Of a stretch of 64,000 bases of DNA, positions 58,582 to 64,000 are shown piece by piece. This DNA is from Paracentrotus lividus (taxonomy: Eukaryota; Echinodermata; Echinoidea; Camarodonta; Echinidae). The position numbers and the translations under genes were made by a program. The DNA is taken from the NCBI GenBank assembly GCA_940671915.1, contig CALNVZ010003426.1, forward strand, positions 19,781,396 through 19,845,395, given 5' to 3'. The notes under the pieces are model-generated. The model searched no databases, was not told where the DNA came from, and worked only from the letters and a program-made list of their open reading frames with translations. How positions within the stretch are numbered: position 1 is the first letter of the stretch; each line of letters starts with the position of its first letter.

Positions 58582-59648
58582 ATATCCCACAAGACGCCCA
58601 ATTGTCGTGGAGAATTGGTTTGTTGATTGGGATGCTTCTTACCAATGTCTGTCTGCATCTCTCAATCCTACCCTTTGCGTGTTCCCGGTCAAATCCTACC
58701 ACTCTTAACGGTTACGGATGTCATCCAAGCTGCGGGCGCTGCATGGACGGCTGACAACCTCATCTCACGCTGAAGAGAATTATGCATCAGAATTATGCCC
58801 CAGCTGAGCAAGCCGCTTCTGGACAGAGATCTCAGAGAAATACGTGTGTCCTATCTTAACCTCTCTGAGAGAAGGGACAGTGCTCGATGCTGAGGCCCAC
58901 TGCAGACATATCCTGAATATATCAGGGGTGATGACATCATTCATGACCGAAGCATTCACACCTCCTCCTGGACCGACACCTTCGTCATCCCCTGACCAAA
59001 TCATCTACGCATTAAGGCCTTTCGACTTTCAGGGTGAACTTGAGAGAATAGTCGCGGAGCAGTTCGGAGTGACAACTGGCGATATTAGTAGTGTGTGTGA
59101 AGCGAGGCAGAATGTTGTTGATTCCGGATCTACTTTGGCAGAGTTATTGACTGATTTCTTTGTTGATGTCGTCAAAGTACTGATACCAAGGGGTGCAGAG
59201 ATATGTGATTCTTGGGAGTTGATTATGGCTGCGATTGGGGATAACTTTCCCAGTGGTCAATCGATAAACAATTCAACCATCGATGCAACCCAGTTATGGG
59301 TTGACGTAGCTGATCTTGTTGCTCATTTGACTGGTTACTCAGATAGAGAAGCACTATGTCAAGATCTTACTCTTGTTGGCCCTATTCCGAGTGTGCTTGC
59401 AGCTCTAACCGATTCAGGACTACCGACTCCTCTTGATGATACTGCAGGAGATATGGTGGAGAACGCCCTATCTGTATTGACCAATACACAGCGTTGCTCT
59501 TCTATCGCTCAAGAAGGAATCGACATCATCCTGACCTACAATCCCTTCCTCACTGCAGAATTACTCACCAATCAAATATACCAGGTTACTGGTTTAAGCA
59601 GCATTCAGGAGATCTGCTACGTTGTTTCCGAGGCCTTCCAACCAAGAG
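58582..59648 (+). CDS. Gene 2 large exon with unrecognised two-cysteine repeats (N-terminal part frame-broken)
   Basis: From about 58808 to the donor GTATAT at 59649 the exon is open and encodes about 280 residues that match no family I know. Numbered from the Met at 58844, cysteines fall at 2, 20, 85, 121, 172, 218 and 258. Three similar units end VTTGDISSVC (85), LTGYSDREALC (172) and VTGLSSIQEIC (258), 86-87 residues apart. Each is preceded by a helical stretch and an earlier cysteine. A Pro/Ser-rich link (TPPPGPTPSSSP) lies at about 39-50, and an N-x-T/S sequon at 142. Upstream, related coding sequence continues in other frames (VENWFVDWDASYQC, then VIQAAGAAWTADNLISR), with a stop at about 58805. 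The total length (1067) is out of frame for a phase 1-1 exon. Confidence 0.65.
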
Positions 59649-59986
59649 GTATATGTTTTATATAACAAATCAAATTTCACATCCCATACAAAAATAACTA
59701 AGTAGTTTCAATTTTGTTTGATATGTCTTAAGAAAATGGTGTCGTTCCTTGCAGATTAATGAAGTACCCTATCCCTATTTCACATAACATAATATACAAC
59801 CAAAAGTTGCTTCCAAATGAAGAAAAAAATGACAGATACAAAAAGAAGGTATTTGTTACTCTACTGTACATTCACAATCTATGTCCTCTTAATTACAAAA
59901 TTTCTACGTTACACCTTTCGTGCTTACACCTTGTTATTGTGTTAAAGATCTACGCCCTTTTTTCTTTCTTTATTTTTGTGTTGAAG

Positions 59987-60106
59987 ATCTTATTCGGGAT
60001 CCGTGCCACAACTTCATTTGTGCCAACGGAGGTTCTTGTACAGCTCCAGCCGATTTTCCTTACTGTTTGTGCCCCGATGAGTATACAGGAGATCATTGCC
60101 AATTGG
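59987..60106 (+). CDS. Gene 2 EGF-like domain exon 1
   Basis: A 120-nt exon, phase 1 at both ends, with acceptor TTTTTGTGTTGAAG and donor GTAAGT. It encodes DLIRDPCHNFICANGG followed by SCTAPADFPYCLCPDEY and TGDHCQLG, giving six cysteines in the EGF order C-C-C-C-x-C-C. The CANGGSC and CxC motifs are typical. It lacks the D/N-x-D/N-E signature of calcium-binding EGF. The phase 1 entry joins cleanly to the preceding exon. Confidence 0.9.
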
Positions 60107-62465
60107 GTAAGTTGAATCAATGTGCAATTGGACAAGAGGTACGTAAGGACCTTATGGGTTCTTTTACGATCTGGGTACACCATTTTGTCTCACTGGACAA
60201 AAAAAAAAGTTGTTTTATTTTCCCTCAATTTTTGGATATGTGTTCTAGACAAGTAAAATGATATTGATACAAATTTGGAGGCATGAGGTCACCAACCTAT
60301 TTTTCTGTAGGGGTTCAAATTTTGTATTACACGTAAAGTCAATTGCTTCATTTTTCGGAGAGGACGTTTTTGACGGAACGTGATTTGACAACATTGTAAC
60401 GTGAACTGTCTGAAAAATAAGTGGATGTGGGCAAAGTAAACATTATAAGTTTGTTGCATATATACAAGTGTTCTTACAGACAAAAGCGTTGTTCTTCAAG
60501 TGATGTCTAACTATGCTTAAAAACACCGACTTCGGAGAGGACATTTATTGACAGAATTGGTACCCCATTTTTGGTTAATGGTCACAAAAATTAGATCAAC
60601 TGTAGCTTCTGGGGTTTTCAGTTTTTAAACAATCGCATTTTAGTAGTCAATTTTGATTGTAAAAACAAGCCTAATGATTGCTAATAATGAAAATGAGACA
60701 GTAATTTTGCCCTAAAATGCCAGATATGGTCAATTTTTTAGAAAAATGAATTATGGTCAATAATTCATTTTTCTCTCGTAGGTTGCTCTAACACTGCCCA
60801 ATAGCTTGCCATCGTAGATTTGAGATTACAGTACCTATATTTCATTTTATGGTGCACAGAAGGCCAATTTTGGAAAGTGTACCCTGATCGTAAAACAACC
60901 CATATTGCAGAACGTTTCAACCCCTAACATTAATCGAATGGGTAACTCCAGCCCTGTACAAAACACTACACCCATAACCCTAGCTCTAACATAAAATCTT
61001 ATCACAACCGCAGCCCTGGACTGAACATTGGACCCATGACCCTCACTCTTAACCTAACACAAAACCTATCGCAACCCTATCCCTAACCCGTCTTAAATAA
61101 AAAGAAATCCCGGAGCAATTATCTCCTGAACATTGTAATCTCTCCTGCGGGCTATATGGAAAGAAGGTTCAAAATGGGCTTCTACATAATATTCATCTAC
61201 TGAGGTCCCGAACTCTTATTATTAACATTTGAGGTGTTTCATGTACTTGTGGGTTATGGAAAGAGTCGTGTCTGGCTAATGTAAGAGTACAGTCTCCGAG
61301 TAAGGTCTCCGAGTACCGTCTCCAAGTACGGTGGCGAAAATATAGTTCAAATTATATAGGACTCAGGAAAACAAAATGTCTACTGACACATTGAGGTAAA
61401 GTTCGGTTTGGTATTTATGAAACGTAGAACGAAGAAATAAAATGAAGTCCACGTACAGTCAGAAGCAAAACGGCAAAGGTGCATTAATTAGATATAAACA
61501 GTTTTAGAGGCTGGGCTTATAAGACGCGAAAAACCATGCTTCGATCCGCAATGAAAACTAACTAAACATGGCTGCTAAACGAAACTGGCCAACGTAAGCT
61601 CGAACATAAAACATGGCTACCGAACCATGCACACATGAGCTTCGCCTATATATCAATTTCGGTAATGCTTAAGGAAATGGAGTCCAACAAGCCCCGCCTC
61701 CTGTATAACAAACTAACCAATGAAAGCACCGCGCACCCTTTTGCCTCTCTGGTACATTGCACAATAAACAATAGAGCACATGCTTTTCTCTCCCCAAAGT
61801 AAGCGTGTCTAACCTGACCAAAAATATGCTAGGGGAAGCTAATTACATATTCCCCTAAACCTTGTCCCCGGAAAAGCTAGTTGTCAGGCACAAACCCATG
61901 TTGTTCGCTTACTAGGGTCTGAAGTAAAAAAACTAGATTCACTCGTGTACTGTAGCTCCTCTTATTTGACACAGACAGTGAGTTTGGAGGCTAGTCTCCA
62001 CTCTAGACTGAAATTTGTTTAAGTGTCAAATTGAGTCTCTGTTTGCAGACTATGGAAAAGCTATGAATAGGACAGGCTGCTAACGGTTAATACACCGTAC
62101 CACGTATAATTTTTAAAAAGTTTTAGGGTAAACATGACTAAAGAACCTTCTACTACAATGCTTTATTTAGATACTTGGTCCAAGAATATTTTTGAGTGGA
62201 GCAGATTAAGCTTAATCGTAGCCTCAAGAATTTCAATCGATAGGATGAGATGAACGACCGTTCCCTCTATCCCAGGAACCGGAGGAACTTAATTATGATG
62301 TATCTGAGAGCATCAAACTCGTATTAAGTGTATGAGCACCAATATAAATCAATGTAAACCATTGGTTTTTCATAATTCAAAGCATCCTGGTGCTAAGTAT
62401 TAAAAAAACACAAACTATCTGACATGAAATTATTCACAGTACATCATTTTTCATGAGTTACTGGA

Positions 62466-62680
62466 GTACGTGCATGTAAATGGGCCCCCTAAGCTCATTT
62501 GCGTAATTTGCATAAAATTACAAATGACACATAGTCTAATCTTTGTTTATATGAATCAAAAACTACTGCTCTAACTTTTATTTTGAAGGAAAAAAATATC
62601 ACCAACCCCCCTGTCTGCAATATTCAAATGTTGACGTCGTCACCAAAGTGCCCATATTACCTGCATTTGCAGGTATTATG
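62466..62680. mobile_element. Deleted GGGTACATGCAGG-family element
   Basis: GTACGTGCATGTAAATGGGCC and the following 200 bases match, reversed, the right part of the element at 36849-37815. About 215 bases remain. It occupies the same place in EGF copy A as the element at 63893 does in copy B. Confidence 0.75.
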
Positions 62681-62923
62681 GATATTTGTTTGATATCTCC
62701 TAAGAAAATGTTGCCGTTATTTGCAGATTCATGAAGTACCCTATACAACCAAAATGCGCTTCCGAATAAAAAATGACCTATACAAAAAGGAGATGTTTGA
62801 TAATTCTACATTCACAATTTATGTCCTCTTAATTACATACTTTGCACGTTACACTTGACGTTATTACTCCTTGTTTTATGTTGAAGATCTACTCCTTTTT
62901 TATTTATATTTTTTGTGTTGAAG

Positions 62924-63043
62924 GTCCTATTCGGGATCCTTGCCACAACTTCATTTGTGCCAACGGAGGTTCTTGTACAGCTCCAGCCGATTTACCCTAC
63001 TGTTTGTGCCCCGCGGGGTATACAGGAGATCATTGCCAATTGT
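62924..63043 (+). CDS. Gene 2 EGF-like domain exon 2
   Basis: This is a near-identical copy of the EGF exon at 59987: 120 nt, phase 1 at both ends, encoding PIRDPCHNFICANGGSC with CLCPAGYTGDHCQLC. Changes include Ala-Gly for Asp-Glu after CLCP, Leu for Phe before PYC, and Cys in place of Gly at the split last codon if the next exon keeps the usual second and third bases. The acceptor is GTGTTGAAG and the donor GTAAGT at 63044. Flanking intron sequence on both sides is duplicated too. Confidence 0.9.
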
Positions 63044-63621
63044 GTAAGTTGAATCAATGTGCAACTGACAAGAGGTACGTAAGGACCTTATTGCAGAACG
63101 GGTCAACCCCTAACATTAATCGAATGGGTAACTTTAGCCCTGGACAAAACACTAGACCCATAACCCAACTCTAAACCTAACATAAAATCTTATCACAACC
63201 CAAGCCCTGGACTGGACATTGGACCCATGACCCTCACTCTTAACCTTACACAAAACCTATCGCAACCCTATCCCTAACCCGTCTTAGATAGAAAGAAATC
63301 CCGGAGAAATTGTCTCCTGAACATTGTAATCTCTCCTGCAGGCTATATGGAAGAAGGTTCAAAATGGGCTTCTACATAATGTTCATCTACTGAGTCCCGA
63401 TCCCTTATTATTAACATTTGAGGTTTTCATGTACTTAGGTTATAGAAAGAGTCGTGTCTGGCTAAGGCTAGGTCCATGAAATTTTTTAAAAATTACGTTT
63501 CAGGGTAAACATGACTAATTCACTTTCTACTACAGTGCTCAATTTAGATACTTGGTCCAAGAATATTTTTGAGTGGAGCAGATTAAGCTTAATCGTAGCC
63601 TCAACAATTTCAATCGATAGG

Positions 63622-63708
63622 ATGAGATTAACGACCGTTGCCTCTATCCCAGGAACCGGAGTACGTTCCTCCGGTTCCTGGGATAGAGGCAACGGTCGTT
63701 AATCTCAT
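63622..63708. repeat. 40-bp perfect inverted repeat with 7-base loop
   Basis: The left arm is 63622-63661 (starting ATGAGATTAACGACC, ending GAACCGGAG) and the right arm 63669-63708, with the loop TACGTTC between. All 40 bases pair. EGF copy A keeps the left arm with changes and lacks the right arm. Confidence 0.92.
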
Positions 63709-63892
63709 TCTATTATGATGTATCTGAGCGCATCAAATTCGTATTAATTTTACAAATGTTCTTGAGCACCAATATAAATCAATGTAAACCATTGGTTTTT
63801 CATAATTCAAAGCATCCTAGTGCTAAGTATAAAAAAACACAAACTATCTGATATGAAATTATCCGCAGTACATCATTTTTCATGAGTTAGTA

Positions 63893-64000
63893 GGGTACAT
63901 GCAGGTAATATGGGCCCTTAAGCTCATTTGCGTAATTTGCATAAAATTACAAAATGACACAAAGTCTAATATTTGTTTATATGAATCAATAACTACTGCT
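63893..64000. mobile_element. GGGTACATGCAGG-family element, cut by window end
   Basis: It begins GGGTACATGCAGGTAATATG after TA, in reverse orientation relative to 36849-37815, and runs off the end of the window. Confidence 0.85.

Larger units (their letters stand above)
52830..63043 (+). other. Gene 2 model: secreted LDLa/TIL/Cys-repeat/EGF protein (incomplete at 3')
   Basis: The exons recognised are the signal peptide (52830-52899), LDLa (55528-55650), TIL-like (57670-57856, frame-broken), Cys-repeat exon (58582-59648, frame-broken in its first 230 bases) and two EGF exons (59987-60106 and 62924-63043). All clean junctions are phase 1. No stop or poly(A) signal is assigned, and the last EGF exon has a good donor, so the gene probably continues past the window. 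The domains are extracellular types used in protein binding. I do not know a named orthologue. If the frame breaks are real, the locus is a pseudogene. Confidence 0.6.
59680..64000 (+). repeat. Tandem duplication of the EGF exon unit
   Basis: Copy A (about 59680-62680) and copy B (about 62690 to beyond 64000) match before, in and after the EGF exon. Copy A carries two blocks absent from copy B, about 60130-60900 and 61280-62110, in which I see no gene. Shared landmarks include GAACATTGTAATCTCTCCTG, TACTTGGTCCAAGAATAT and CTATCCCAGGAACCGGA. Both end in a related TA-flanked element (62466 and 63893). Confidence 0.85.

Noticed and set aside
61070..61100. CCCTAACCC words resembling telomere repeats (also near 63265)
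   Set aside because: There are only one or two degenerate units in each EGF duplication copy; no array.

Overview
The window looks like draft-quality nuclear DNA from an invertebrate deuterostome, most likely a sea urchin. The evidence is an array of very similar scavenger receptor cysteine-rich (SRCR) exons, a family known to be greatly expanded in sea urchins. AT-rich introns full of TA-flanked inverted-repeat transposons, triplet microsatellites and decayed non-LTR retrotransposons fit the same picture. The species cannot be fixed from sequence alone. There are two runs of N (19891-20177 and 46112-46136), and frame-breaking indels are frequent near some of them, so some apparent breaks may be assembly errors.

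Gene 1 (+ strand, about 3205-32168) is a secreted tandem-SRCR protein. A signal-peptide exon is followed by ten recognisable SRCR exons starting at 4029, 10627, 11330, 12454, 16499, 17360, 21379, 26074, 27677 and 31843. Nearly all junctions are phase 1. The seventh domain is frame-broken, the fifth has an out-of-phase acceptor, and a deleted relic of another domain lies at 11923-11963. The last domain runs into a stop at 32166-32168, with AATAAA 176 bases further on.

Gene 2 (+ strand, about 52830 to beyond 63043) begins with a close paralogue of gene 1's promoter, 5' UTR and signal exon but encodes different ectodomains. These are an LDL-receptor class A repeat, a frame-broken trypsin-inhibitor-like (TIL) cysteine-rich exon, a large exon with about 90-residue two-cysteine repeats that I do not recognise, and two nearly identical EGF exons. 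All splice phases that can be read cleanly are phase 1, which fits exon shuffling onto a shared secretory 5' end.

The 20 kb between the genes (32.2-51.2 kb) is mostly mobile DNA. It holds a Tc1-like element with a dead transposase (34.2-35.8 kb) followed directly by two more TA-flanked elements, one carrying a nested insertion. A non-LTR retrotransposon (38.8-43.2 kb) is interrupted by an inverted-repeat element carrying a palindromic satellite. Further on are a 1.3-kb inverted duplication (42.4-46.1 kb), a fold-back element (46.8-48.4 kb), a 420-bp tandem repeat (48.4-49.5 kb) and two more TA-flanked elements. Introns of gene 1 hold a long inverted repeat (6.4-9.7 kb), three elements in a row (13.3-15.5 kb), a GGACAATTACCCC array (22.0-22.5 kb) and an antisense retrotransposon (28.6-30.7 kb). 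I recognised no tRNA, rRNA or CRISPR array.
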